Assembly: GCF_001571775.1 (NCBI RefSeq)
Contig: NZ_LRVM01000003.1
Location: 287,036 to 351,035, forward strand
Source: Anaerotignum neopropionicum
Lineage (GTDB): Bacteria; Bacillota; Clostridia; Lachnospirales; Anaerotignaceae
Reading direction: 5' to 3'
Length of the DNA: 64,000 nt
Shown piece after piece: positions 17,641-25,734 of this stretch (positions are counted from its first letter, which is position 1; every line of letters begins with the position of its first letter). Both the position numbers and the translations under genes were made by a program. The notes beneath the pieces were generated by a model. The model worked only from the letters and a program-made list of their open reading frames with translations. It was not told the origin of the DNA and made no database searches.

Positions 17641-17717
17641 TTTTAACAAGGATTTTCCAGCATAAAATAAGCTTTCCTTGAATACCTTTGAAATAAAATA
17701 AATTGCGAGGATTGACC

Positions 17718-18377
17718 ATGGAAAATAATATGTACCCTTTTGTAAACTTACCACTGCCCTACGCTTTTGATGCCCTTGAGCCGTATATTGATACAAAAAC
17801 CATGGAAATACATCATGATAGACAACTACAAGCCTATATTAACCAATTAAATAGAGTTTTAAGTGATTTTCCCGTATTGCAGTCTATGACACTGGAAGAA
17901 TTGATTATAAACGCAGATGAGCTGACGGACGGATTGTCGATTCCCATAAGAAACTATGGAGGCGGCGTATATAATCATCGCTTTTACTTTAATGGAATGC
18001 AACCACCTTCGGATTTAACGCCTAGGGGAAGGTTGATTGAAATGATCAATGCCCAGTATGGAAATTTTTATAATTTTCAAGAGGTTGTAAAACGAGAAGG
18101 CTTGAGCGTATTTGGTTCCGGCTATGCTTGGTTGGTTTTTGATGATGGAAGGCTAAGGGTCATAACTACACCAAATCAAAATTGTCCCCTAGAACAAGGC
18201 CTTTGTCCCATTTTAGCTTTAGATGTATGGGAGCATGCCTATTTTTTAAAGCATTATAATTTAAGAGGAAATTATATTGACGATTGGTTTCGGGTAATCA
18301 ATTGGGAGAAAGCCGATGAAAATTATTTGAATTGCATTCAAAATTACCAAGAGATGGGAATGAGAAGAAGAAAATAA
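17718..18377 (+). CDS. sodA: Iron/manganese superoxide dismutase
   Basis: A 219-residue Fe/Mn-SOD. Metal ligands are visible: His32 in MEIHHD, the His of VYNHRFYF, and Asp and His of DVWEHAY. A Gly-Gly before the second ligand and a glutamine in TPNQNCPL are the pattern of Mn-type enzymes (E. coli Gly77 and Gln146). The residue equivalent to E. coli MnSOD gateway His30 is Gln36, while Tyr34 is kept as Tyr40, which is unusual. It converts superoxide to hydrogen peroxide and oxygen. The ATG at 17718 follows GCGAGGATTGACC; an in-frame TTG 15 bases upstream has no site. Transcribed alone. Confidence 0.92.
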   Translation: MENNMYPFVNLPLPYAFDALEPYIDTKTMEIHHDRQLQAYINQLNRVLSDFPVLQSMTLEELIINADELTDGLSIPIRNYGGGVYNHRFYFNGMQPPSDLTPRGRLIEMINAQYGNFYNFQEVVKREGLSVFGSGYAWLVFDDGRLRVITTPNQNCPLEQGLCPILALDVWEHAYFLKHYNLRGNYIDDWFRVINWEKADENYLNCIQNYQEMGMRRRK

Positions 18378-18407
18378 CGAAAAATTCAAATAGGTACCCC
18401 CACGAAA

Positions 18408-18452
18408 AAAGCGGCATAAGGCAAAAGAAACTTTGCCTTGTGCCGTTTATTT
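18408..18452. terminator. Bidirectional terminator between sodA and asnB
   Basis: GCGGCATAAGGCAAA pairs with TTTGCCTTGTGCCG around AGAAAC. The + strand continues TTTATTTTG and the minus strand TTTTTTCG, so it can serve both converging genes. Confidence 0.85.
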
Positions 18453-18520
18453 TGTATATATTAATAGTAGCGAACGTCATTTCTAATCCTCGATATTACA
18501 ATCATCTCTCAAAAATTATT

Positions 18521-20371
18521 TTATATAATTTTGATATCCCATTTTTTTATCCAATCATTAATTTGAACCACATAGGCTAACATTTGAGGTCCTGCCATGA
18601 GCTGACCATACCAGGGTTTTCCATAATCCGACGGGCTTGTGATAAAGGTTTCTACCTTTTTTCGGTCTAAAAATTGCATTACAGGTGATGTAGAATCCTC
18701 CATAATTTCTACAACCATGGATGCCAGCAGGGTTTCATACTGTTTGTCATAAATTTTGGGGTATGGTGACTTCCGTCTGAATAAAACCTCATCGGGGATT
18801 AGCCCTACACCGCATTCTCTTAGCAAGGACTTTACCACGTCGTTTCTTGTTTTCATATCCCAAGGCACATTCCAAACGTATTCAATGAGTCTATGGTCTG
18901 CAAAGGGAACCCTAGCTTCCAAACCGCTATACATACTGGTTCGATCCATTCGGTCCAAAAGCGTTTGCATAAACCATTTTTGATTTAAATATGAAATTTC
19001 CCGTCGGCGGGCTTCTTCTGGAGTATCCTCCGCTAATCTTGGCGTTTCACTGACAGATTTTGCGTAGGTTTTGGCAACATAGTCATCCATATCAAGGTAT
19101 TCTATAAAATCATCCTTCAACAAAACCTTTCTTGCCTCTAAATCCATCGTCCAAGGGAAAGTGTTTGCTTCAAAGCATTCTTTTTTGTGGAACCAAGGGT
19201 AACCACCAAAAATCTCATCGGCACATTCTCCGGTTAAAGCAACTTTGTTATATTGCTTTACTTTTGAACAAAAATAAAGTATAGAGGAGTCAATATCTGC
19301 CATGGCAGGCAAATCTCTTGCATCTACAGAGCTTTTTAAGCAATTCGTCTGGTCTTGAATACTGCATTCCAAATAGCGGTGATTCGTATTTAGGTGCTTC
19401 ACCATAATATCCACATAAGGCCTATCTTGTGAGGGCTGAAAGGATGAGGCTTTAAAAAATTTGTCATTCCCTACAAAATCAAAGGAAAAAGTGTTCAGCT
19501 GCTCCCCTTTTTTTGCCAGCTCCATGGCGCATACCGCAGTAACGATGCTGCTGTCTACCCCGCCGGATAAAAAGGTACAAATGGGCACATGGGATACCAT
19601 TTGGCGTTTGATGGAATCAAGAAGCAATTCCTTTGTTTTTTCAACCGTTGTTTCATAATCATCCTCATGAACATGGCTTTCCAGCTTCCAATAACAGTAT
19701 GATTGTATTCCAAATGGAGAAAATGTCATGTAATGACCAGGAAGCATTTCATCAATGCCTTTAAAAACACCCTTTCCATAGGTTTTTGCTGGGCCGATGC
19801 TGAAAACCTCATTCAATCCTTCCTTATCCAAACGAGGAACAATACTCGGATAGGAAAATAAGCCCTTAATTTCTGATGAAAATACCACTTCATTATCAAA
19901 AACAGAATAAAACAGAGGTTTTACACCGGAACGATCGCGGTAAAGCAGCAGCATATTTTTTATGGGATCATAAATTCCAAATGCAAAAATTCCGTTCAGC
20001 TGTTTTACAAATTCAGCACCATTTTCCATATAGCTTACCAAAATCACCTCTGTATCCGAAGTCGTTTCAAAAGACCAGCCTTTCGCCAAAAGATCATTGC
20101 GCAGCTCATGGGTATTATAAAGCTCACCGTTATAAACAATAGCCCAGGTTTGGTTGCCAACAGTTCTTGTCATTGGCTGATGACCTTTCTCTAAGTCGAT
20201 AATTGAAAGCCTTGCATGGGATAATCCAACGTTTGAGGACAAAAATGTTCCACAATCATCAGGGCCTCTGTGACGCTGGACTGTATACATATCCTCCAAT
20301 ATTTTCATATAATATGCTTTTTGCTCCTGATAGTCCTTTTTTGGATTGAAAAATCCGGCTATGCCGCACAT
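18521..20371 (-). CDS. asnB: Glutamine-hydrolysing asparagine synthetase
   Basis: A 616-residue class II amidotransferase. Cys2 (MCGIAGFF) is the nucleophile of the N-terminal glutaminase domain, with RLSIIDL and YNGELYN. The C-terminal synthetase domain has the PP-loop CTFLSGGVDSSI and TGECADEIFGGYPWF, followed by SGLEARVPFADHRL. It makes asparagine from aspartate, glutamine and ATP. It lies 19 bases downstream of a multi-spanning permease gene in the same orientation, so the two are probably co-transcribed. Confidence 0.95.
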   Translation of the reverse strand: MCGIAGFFNPKKDYQEQKAYYMKILEDMYTVQRHRGPDDCGTFLSSNVGLSHARLSIIDLEKGHQPMTRTVGNQTWAIVYNGELYNTHELRNDLLAKGWSFETTSDTEVILVSYMENGAEFVKQLNGIFAFGIYDPIKNMLLLYRDRSGVKPLFYSVFDNEVVFSSEIKGLFSYPSIVPRLDKEGLNEVFSIGPAKTYGKGVFKGIDEMLPGHYMTFSPFGIQSYCYWKLESHVHEDDYETTVEKTKELLLDSIKRQMVSHVPICTFLSGGVDSSIVTAVCAMELAKKGEQLNTFSFDFVGNDKFFKASSFQPSQDRPYVDIMVKHLNTNHRYLECSIQDQTNCLKSSVDARDLPAMADIDSSILYFCSKVKQYNKVALTGECADEIFGGYPWFHKKECFEANTFPWTMDLEARKVLLKDDFIEYLDMDDYVAKTYAKSVSETPRLAEDTPEEARRREISYLNQKWFMQTLLDRMDRTSMYSGLEARVPFADHRLIEYVWNVPWDMKTRNDVVKSLLRECGVGLIPDEVLFRRKSPYPKIYDKQYETLLASMVVEIMEDSTSPVMQFLDRKKVETFITSPSDYGKPWYGQLMAGPQMLAYVVQINDWIKKWDIKII

Positions 20372-20390
20372 AATATTCGCCTCCCAACTG

Positions 20391-21770
20391 CTAAATTAAA
20401 ATACAAGCTAATATAAAGGTACATAAAAAACCAATTCCAACAGGAAGAAGATTTTTTCTTGCCAATTCTAAAGGGTTTACATTACAAATAGCTGCAACCG
20501 GAATCAATCCCCAAGGAACAATCGTACCTCCACCCACAAAAATCGCTGTAATTTGGCCTAATGTTGCCAAAATAGGAATGGAGCAATTAATTGCGGTACC
20601 GAAGGTATTTGCCAATACACCAACAAGGGGCAGCCCAGAAAAACCAGAGCCATCTAATCCGGTTAATCCTCCGATTACCATTTGAATAAACACAACAAAG
20701 TATTTATTTAACGGTGTCACCCCTGCAAGCCAAATTGCCCAATCGTTTAAAATGCCGCTTTGATATTGTTCCCCTAAAATATAGGTAATACCCTCACCAC
20801 CTAAAAAGAAAAACCCGCCGATCACAATTACCGGGGCAAATATTTTTATGGCAAATAAAAAACCATCCCGAATGTATTCCGTAACTTTTTCAAGACTTTT
20901 ACGCTTAAACCCAACGACGGAGGCAATAATCATGACCATCATGGCTGTCCCCGATACCAGACTTGTTGCATCCCCACCCTTTAAGTCATACATAAACATA
21001 AGAAGGATATCAACGGCAAAGGCAACAGGCGTAAAAACAGCAATAAAAATCGCCCCTTTTGACGGCTTATTCAGAGGGACTTCGTCGTTACTTTGCATAT
21101 ATAATATGCCGCCGCTTTCCTGTACCATGCTTTTTTTGTTTAAAAGAAAAGCAGAAACAACGGTTACAATACCCATAGTAAGAAATAACGGCATGCCGAC
21201 TTGCATAATATTTTGCGGTTCTATTCCGGCTGAGGCAGCGGTAATGGAGGGCGCACCCTGAATTACAATGTCAGAGCTTAGCGCAATGCCATGACCAAAC
21301 AAGTTCATTGCAATGGCTGCCGCTAGAGGCGTTAATCCTTTCTTTACAGCCAAAGGGACTAAAATTGCACCCACCAATGCCACGGCTGGGGAAGGCCATA
21401 AAAACAAAGAAAAAATCATCATGGTAAATCCTAAAATCCACCAAGCAATATAGGTATTTTTCATAATCTTAGACATGGAACGCATCATGATGTAGTCGCT
21501 CCCCATATCTGACAGGCATTTCGATAAAGAGGTCACTAGTGCAATTGTTGCAATAATTTCCATAAATTCCTTTGAAGCGTACAAAACAGCATGGAAAACA
21601 GATTGAATACCACCTACTAAAGTACGGCTACTTACAAGTCCCAATATAAATATAAAAACAGCGCAAACTATGGGTGTGTCCTTCCTGAGTATCATAGTTG
21701 CTAGAATGGTAATAACGCCAATGAGGTAGATAAAATGAATTGGTGTAAGTTGAATAGATAAGCTTGGCAT
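20391..21770 (-). CDS. Ion-transporter-superfamily permease, asnB-linked
   Basis: A 459-residue protein with about twelve hydrophobic segments and two similar halves. Re-entrant-like stretches (NLFGHGIALSSDIVIQGAPS in the first half and VGGGTIVPWGLIPVAAICNV in the second) recall the DcuC/DctM/gluconate-type ion transporter superfamily, which import carboxylates or amino acids with cations. I cannot name the substrate. Its operon with asparagine synthetase suggests aspartate or a related amino or dicarboxylic acid, which is inference. The start at 21770 is set by GGGGGAGG nine bases upstream; the open frame extends twelve codons further without a site. Confidence 0.7.
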   Translation of the reverse strand: MPSLSIQLTPIHFIYLIGVITILATMILRKDTPIVCAVFIFILGLVSSRTLVGGIQSVFHAVLYASKEFMEIIATIALVTSLSKCLSDMGSDYIMMRSMSKIMKNTYIAWWILGFTMMIFSLFLWPSPAVALVGAILVPLAVKKGLTPLAAAIAMNLFGHGIALSSDIVIQGAPSITAASAGIEPQNIMQVGMPLFLTMGIVTVVSAFLLNKKSMVQESGGILYMQSNDEVPLNKPSKGAIFIAVFTPVAFAVDILLMFMYDLKGGDATSLVSGTAMMVMIIASVVGFKRKSLEKVTEYIRDGFLFAIKIFAPVIVIGGFFFLGGEGITYILGEQYQSGILNDWAIWLAGVTPLNKYFVVFIQMVIGGLTGLDGSGFSGLPLVGVLANTFGTAINCSIPILATLGQITAIFVGGGTIVPWGLIPVAAICNVNPLELARKNLLPVGIGFLCTFILACILI

Positions 21771-22075
21771 ATAGGATACCTCCCCCAAAAAAGTGATATA
21801 ATACAATATTCATTTTCTGGGGATATGTGCTTGGAGCAATCGGAAGATGTCTTTTCGGACTGATAAGCCTCACCATCACATTTTTTTAGAGCATATACAA
21901 AAAACATCCGAAGGTTGAAGATTTTGAAGGTAGGGTCAAGATTTGTGTGCAAAAAGATTTGCAGTCTCTGAGGGCATGCAGTATCAGGCAATGGAGGTAG
22001 AAAGAATTTCAAGTTTTGTGTAAACTCAATAAATAATGGAAAATATTTTATCGTTATTAGGAGCAGTGCCTGTTT
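21771..22075. other. Intergenic region, nothing recognised
   Basis: About 300 bases upstream of the permease with no open frame I can support. A TATTAT box lies about 25 bases ahead of the permease ribosome binding site, but no matching -35 is visible. Confidence 0.4.
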
Positions 22076-22104
22076 TGAAGTGACCCCCAAAAGTTAGACA
22101 AAAA
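22076..22104 (+). mobile_element. IS3-type left terminal repeat (remnant)
   Basis: TGAAGTGACCCCC then AAAAGTTAGACAAAAA. This closely matches the reverse complement of the right end of the IS3 remnant at 41978-42004 (TGAAGTGCCCCC, AAAAAGTTAGACAAA). No IS3 transposase frame follows it here; IS256-like DNA begins within about 20 bases. Confidence 0.6.
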
Positions 22105-22109
22105 CGAAT

Positions 22110-22279
22110 TAAGAGAGAACACCCCAAAGTTTATGTAAACCTCCAAACTGATGCATAATAAAACTACTCAGTTTGGAGGTTATTATTTGGCAAAAAAACG
22201 AAAAAACGAATCCCCGGAAAGACCGGCCTTATGCGAAATGGTGAGTGGATACCTAGATAGTGTCGTCAATAATCGTTAA
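22110..22279 (+). mobile_element. IS256-like transposase 5' fragment (remnant)
   Basis: A TTG at 22187 preceded by GGAGGT reads LAKKRKNESPERPALCEMVSGYL and then stops after about 30 codons. The start resembles the N-terminus of IS256-family transposases (MAKKKK..., ALCxMVxxYL). A perfect 12-bp hairpin (CCTCCAAACTGA at 22140-22151, TCAGTTTGGAGG at 22168-22179) would hide the ribosome binding site in read-through transcripts, as in many IS elements. The remainder of the element is missing. From here to 22658 nothing else is recognised. Confidence 0.5.
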
Positions 22280-22658
22280 GCCATAAAGCAACACACCGAA
22301 TTGAACTATTGTTGTATTAAAACCCATATTTTTGACATATCGAGTAGCAATTCCCCTCCACCTTTTCAAATGCAAAATTGCATTTCCAAATTTATAAAGA
22401 TGCGCATCTTACTCTCGTTTCAGTTTACGGTTTTGCTTTGGCAAAATCACAAGCACCACCAGACGCACCTACCGCTTAACTCACAAAACCCTTTTATCGT
22501 AAAATAATAGCAGAACCTTTCTCTGGGCTGGTGATGGTCTTTCGCATCTCGTCCACACAAGTCACACCCGTAAAAATGCCTAATACCAATTGCCACGCTT
22601 CTTTGCGTTTCGCAAAAAACTTCATTTTTAAGGAAGCATTTTCACAGAAACCATTAAA

Positions 22659-23678
22659 TTAAATCAGCCCATATCTGCCATCCCCAAAAAATTCTTTTGC
22701 CGCAATGTAGCCCTGACGATATAAAAAATGATATGTTGTTTCATTTACGCCAATATCAAAGTCCAAAGGATGTATGTCCTTTGTATCAATGATTACAGAC
22801 CGCTCCTTGTTCATTGGGTTGCTTTCATAACTTTGCTGCTGTATATAGGAAGATACCCGCAAAAGACTCTCAATATATTTCCATAGGCTATCTATTTCAT
22901 TGCGGCTAAGCTTATTTTTAAAGCGAATGCCAAGAGTTGACATATTTGCCCCCTCATAAAGGTTTGCATTGAAAGCAGGATTATCAAAAATATTCAAAGG
23001 ATAATTGTTCATCAACCCGCCATCACAAAAAACATTTGAAAAGGAATTACCAAGGGAATCTGTCTGCTCCTTAATTACTGCCTCAAAAAATATTGGAACC
23101 GACATAGAAATTCGAACGGCCTCAGCGACCTCCATCGTCGGTGTTGTTTCAAAAGAAAAAATTTGAGTTGTCTTCATGGAGATATCCGTACCAATCACAT
23201 ATAAATCGAGAAATGCTCTGTTATCCTTATGAATTGAGGGATTTTTAAAATCTTCAAAAGTATACGGTGGCAGCTTTTTTGCAAAGTCAAACTGCCCATC
23301 AATTACTTCCTTCATCCAGCTATAAAAATAATCCGTAGAGAACCAGCCATAATGATTCATGAGCCGATAGATGCAGCTTACATCTCCTAAAAACCTTCCC
23401 ATCACCTCACTCATATCCTCCAGAACAAACCCAATATGCTCCGGCTGACCCTTAGACGGAATCTTTCTGTAATCCAAGGTGCCGGAAATTTTTCTTATGT
23501 CCCAAAACGGAAGGTTAAAGCTTGTAATGCAGGCAGTAATTGCCCCTGCGGAGGTTCCTGCAACCCTAGAAACATCTCCCATGAATCCATTGTAAAACAG
23601 GTAGTGTAGTACTCCAAGGTACGCAATTCCCAAAACACCCCCGCCTTCAAAAACTAAATTTTCAATTTTTCCAAACAA
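22659..23678 (-). CDS. Patatin-like phospholipase/acyl hydrolase
   Basis: A 339-residue patatin-domain protein. LVFEGGGVLGIAYLGVL is the oxyanion-hole glycine loop, RVAGTSAGAI carries the nucleophile serine (GxSxG), and FCDGGLMNNYPLN carries the catalytic aspartate of the Ser-Asp dyad. Such proteins hydrolyse phospholipids or other acyl esters. No signal peptide is visible, so it is probably cytoplasmic or loosely membrane-bound. The TTG start at 23678 is preferred because AAGGGTGAT lies directly upstream; the GTG three codons earlier overlaps that site. It stands alone next to IS remnants and its physiological substrate is unknown. Confidence 0.88.
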   Translation of the reverse strand: MFGKIENLVFEGGGVLGIAYLGVLHYLFYNGFMGDVSRVAGTSAGAITACITSFNLPFWDIRKISGTLDYRKIPSKGQPEHIGFVLEDMSEVMGRFLGDVSCIYRLMNHYGWFSTDYFYSWMKEVIDGQFDFAKKLPPYTFEDFKNPSIHKDNRAFLDLYVIGTDISMKTTQIFSFETTPTMEVAEAVRISMSVPIFFEAVIKEQTDSLGNSFSNVFCDGGLMNNYPLNIFDNPAFNANLYEGANMSTLGIRFKNKLSRNEIDSLWKYIESLLRVSSYIQQQSYESNPMNKERSVIIDTKDIHPLDFDIGVNETTYHFLYRQGYIAAKEFFGDGRYGLI

Positions 23679-23781
23679 GAAAATCACCCTTACTATTTTA
23701 GTATTAAATTATATTGCATCGTTGCAAATTATATTTTAGTAAAAGGCTCTTAAATTTTTAAATTTTTCATCAATTACAGTG

Positions 23782-24918
23782 TCACTTGATATCAGCATGG
23801 CTATTTGTATTTGATAGTACGTCATCTTTAATAATTCGTGCAATCTTTTCCGGTTCTTCAAAAATAGGGCTATGGGCCGAGTTCTCAAAAAGATAAAATC
23901 CTTTTATTGGTGCATCTAATTCTGCCAAATAATCCTCTGCCATTTTATAATTTACGGTATAATCGTATTTTCCGGAAAAAAAGTATACAGGCACATCTAA
24001 CGAGGTTACTTTTTCCCTCAAATCATCTTCCATTTTCAGCTGATCATTTTGATTTAGCAACAGCTTTCCTCTCCATAAATTTATTTTTTCAGCAAGGGTA
24101 TATTCCTTGTTTGTAAAAGAAGTAAAAACAATTCCCGAAACAACCGACTTCATATTGCGGGCTGTTCCAATCCCTGCACTATGCATAAAAGCGTCCCTTA
24201 TCTTATGATAACCAGCAGATGCTACATCGTTCCTTTCCAGTGTTTTCAAAGCTTTTTTGTTACCCACCTTTTCGTAATATTCCAACATATACTCATGTGC
24301 CCGCCTTTCAGACGCATCCTGATTTGTAACCTGACCTACTGCAATGTAAGCATTATAAAGCTCAGGGGATTTTTGCACTGTCTGGATACCAAAATAAGTT
24401 CCCCATGAGTGCGCCATAAGATAAATCTTTTCCTGCCCAAAACGGTCGCGTAAATAGTTTGTTACGGCAATTGTGTCCTCAATATACTGGTCAACAGTTA
24501 AGGCCGTCTTATCCATATCGCTGTGATAAGATAACCCAGCCCCCCGCTGATCCCACCAGACGACTGTAAAGTAGTCTTCCAAGCCTGTAGGATAATTCTC
24601 TGTCAAAAAAAATTCCGGCATACCTGGCCCAACATGAACAAATAGCAATACAGGATTAGATATATCCTTGCTTTTGATGATCATACCCATTGTAACGTCA
24701 TTAATTTTTACAAAGCTTTTTTCCGCTATGCTTTTTTCTAGTTTTCTTCCCTTTTCATCTGTCATTTGCTTTATCTTTCCCGGACTCATTTTCACCAAAA
24801 CCACGAGGCACAGGACAATAACTGTTAAAATCATACCCAGTATGATACAAACCACCATTTTAATTTTTTTCTTTATTGGAAATAATGGCCTCAATTTTAT
24901 TTTCCCAGCTTTCATCAT
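23782..24918 (-). CDS. Membrane-anchored alpha/beta hydrolase (proline iminopeptidase-like)
   Basis: A 378-residue protein. A basic N-terminus is followed by one membrane segment at about residues 21-45 (MVVCIILGMILTVIVLCLVV). The rest is an alpha/beta hydrolase resembling the S33 family: oxyanion loop FVHVGPGMP, WWDQRGAG, nucleophile in LMAHSWGTYFG, acidic residue in FSGKYDYTVN, and histidine in FENSAHSP. Topology suggests the enzyme faces outward. Its start is set by GAAGGGGTGATTT and lies 59 bases inside the tetR gene, so the two are co-expressed. The substrate is unknown; regulated hydrolases next to TetR genes often act on small lactones, esters or peptides. Confidence 0.85.
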   Translation of the reverse strand: MMKAGKIKLRPLFPIKKKIKMVVCIILGMILTVIVLCLVVLVKMSPGKIKQMTDEKGRKLEKSIAEKSFVKINDVTMGMIIKSKDISNPVLLFVHVGPGMPEFFLTENYPTGLEDYFTVVWWDQRGAGLSYHSDMDKTALTVDQYIEDTIAVTNYLRDRFGQEKIYLMAHSWGTYFGIQTVQKSPELYNAYIAVGQVTNQDASERRAHEYMLEYYEKVGNKKALKTLERNDVASAGYHKIRDAFMHSAGIGTARNMKSVVSGIVFTSFTNKEYTLAEKINLWRGKLLLNQNDQLKMEDDLREKVTSLDVPVYFFSGKYDYTVNYKMAEDYLAELDAPIKGFYLFENSAHSPIFEEPEKIARIIKDDVLSNTNSHADIK

Positions 24919-25450
24919 AAATCACCCCTTCCATCGTTGCGATGGCGGCTAAACCGTGAACAGTTGCCCAGGACGATATAATCATATCTTTAATTTTTTC
25001 ATCAGAAAAACCACATTTTGACAACACTTTAAAATGCAGCTCTTTTAAAAGCTCAAAAGGAGGAAAGTTGCTCTTTCCGTCATCATTCATATTTAGATTT
25101 ACCCTAATACATGGCCGTGAAAAAAGAAATTCGAAATACTGTGGGTGATTTATAAAAAACAGAATATAGCTTTTTCCCATTTTAACGATAGTGTTTGGAT
25201 CTTCCACACTTTCACCTTGGATTGCGTTATATAATTGCTGGGAAAATTGCTCCGTCACATATTTTTTCATTGCTTCGAGCAAATCTTCTTTATTTTTAAA
25301 ATGACTATACGGCGCCGCATTACTCACATCACAAAGCGCAGCCACTTTACGCAGCGAAAAATGATTTTCGCCCTCCTCATTAAGAAGGTCTATGCCCGCT
25401 TCAATTAAACACTGTTTTAAATTCCCATGATGATATTTTTTATCATTCAT
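24860..25450 (-). CDS. TetR-family repressor of the hydrolase pair
   Basis: A 196-residue protein with the TetR helix-turn-helix at residues 8-55 (HGNLKQCLIEAGIDLLNEEG, FSLRKVAALCDVSNAAPYSHF) and a TetR_C effector domain. It is the first gene of a two-gene operon with the membrane hydrolase. Upstream are two 21-bp operator-like repeats laid over a consensus promoter (25463-25513), pointing to autorepression. The ligand is unknown. Confidence 0.92.
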   Translation of the reverse strand: MNDKKYHHGNLKQCLIEAGIDLLNEEGENHFSLRKVAALCDVSNAAPYSHFKNKEDLLEAMKKYVTEQFSQQLYNAIQGESVEDPNTIVKMGKSYILFFINHPQYFEFLFSRPCIRVNLNMNDDGKSNFPPFELLKELHFKVLSKCGFSDEKIKDMIISSWATVHGLAAIATMEGVIYDESWENKIEAIISNKEKN

Positions 25451-25462
25451 ACCAACCTCTCC

Positions 25463-25513
25463 AATCTTAATACTGTAAAGATTTTATCATTATATCTTAA
25501 CACCGTCAAGATT
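25463..25513 (-). promoter_or_regulatory. Promoter of tetR-hydrolase with tandem 21-bp operators
   Basis: Promoter on the minus strand: TTGACG (25509-25504), 17 bases, TAAAAT (25486-25481). Two copies of a dyad (T/A)ATCTTAA(T/C)AC(T/C)GT(A/C)AAGATT lie at 25463-25483 and 25493-25513, 30 bp centre to centre. The first overlaps the -10, the second the -35. This is a typical TetR autoregulation layout. Confidence 0.75.
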
Positions 25514-25691
25514 AATTTCGTATGCCTAATTGATAGCAAAGATGATACCACTATTCGCATTTGATTACGATAAATCCTCCTGATAGCCCTCGGTCTCTTT
25601 TTGCTTCCCATGCTTAGCCATGTAAAACGTTCCATTGTTTTGATAACCACATTTATATTTGTCATAAAAGGCTTTTGCTTTGATCCATAGA

Positions 25692-25724
25692 TATAAAAAA
25701 TACCCCGCCAAAACGGCGGGGTAT
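25692..25724 (-). terminator. Intrinsic terminator after pflB
   Basis: ATACCCCGCC, loop GTTTT-like, GGCGGGGTAT, then TTTTTTATA on the minus strand. A very stable GC-rich stem ten bases past the pflB stop. Confidence 0.92.
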
Positions 25725-25734
25725 CTGATTTTCC

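Noticed and set aside
22494..22625. A 43-codon minus-strand frame starting MKFFAKRKEAWQLV
   Set aside because: No Shine-Dalgarno sequence and no recognised similarity; it lies in IS-remnant DNA, so it may be a transposase scrap, but this cannot be supported.
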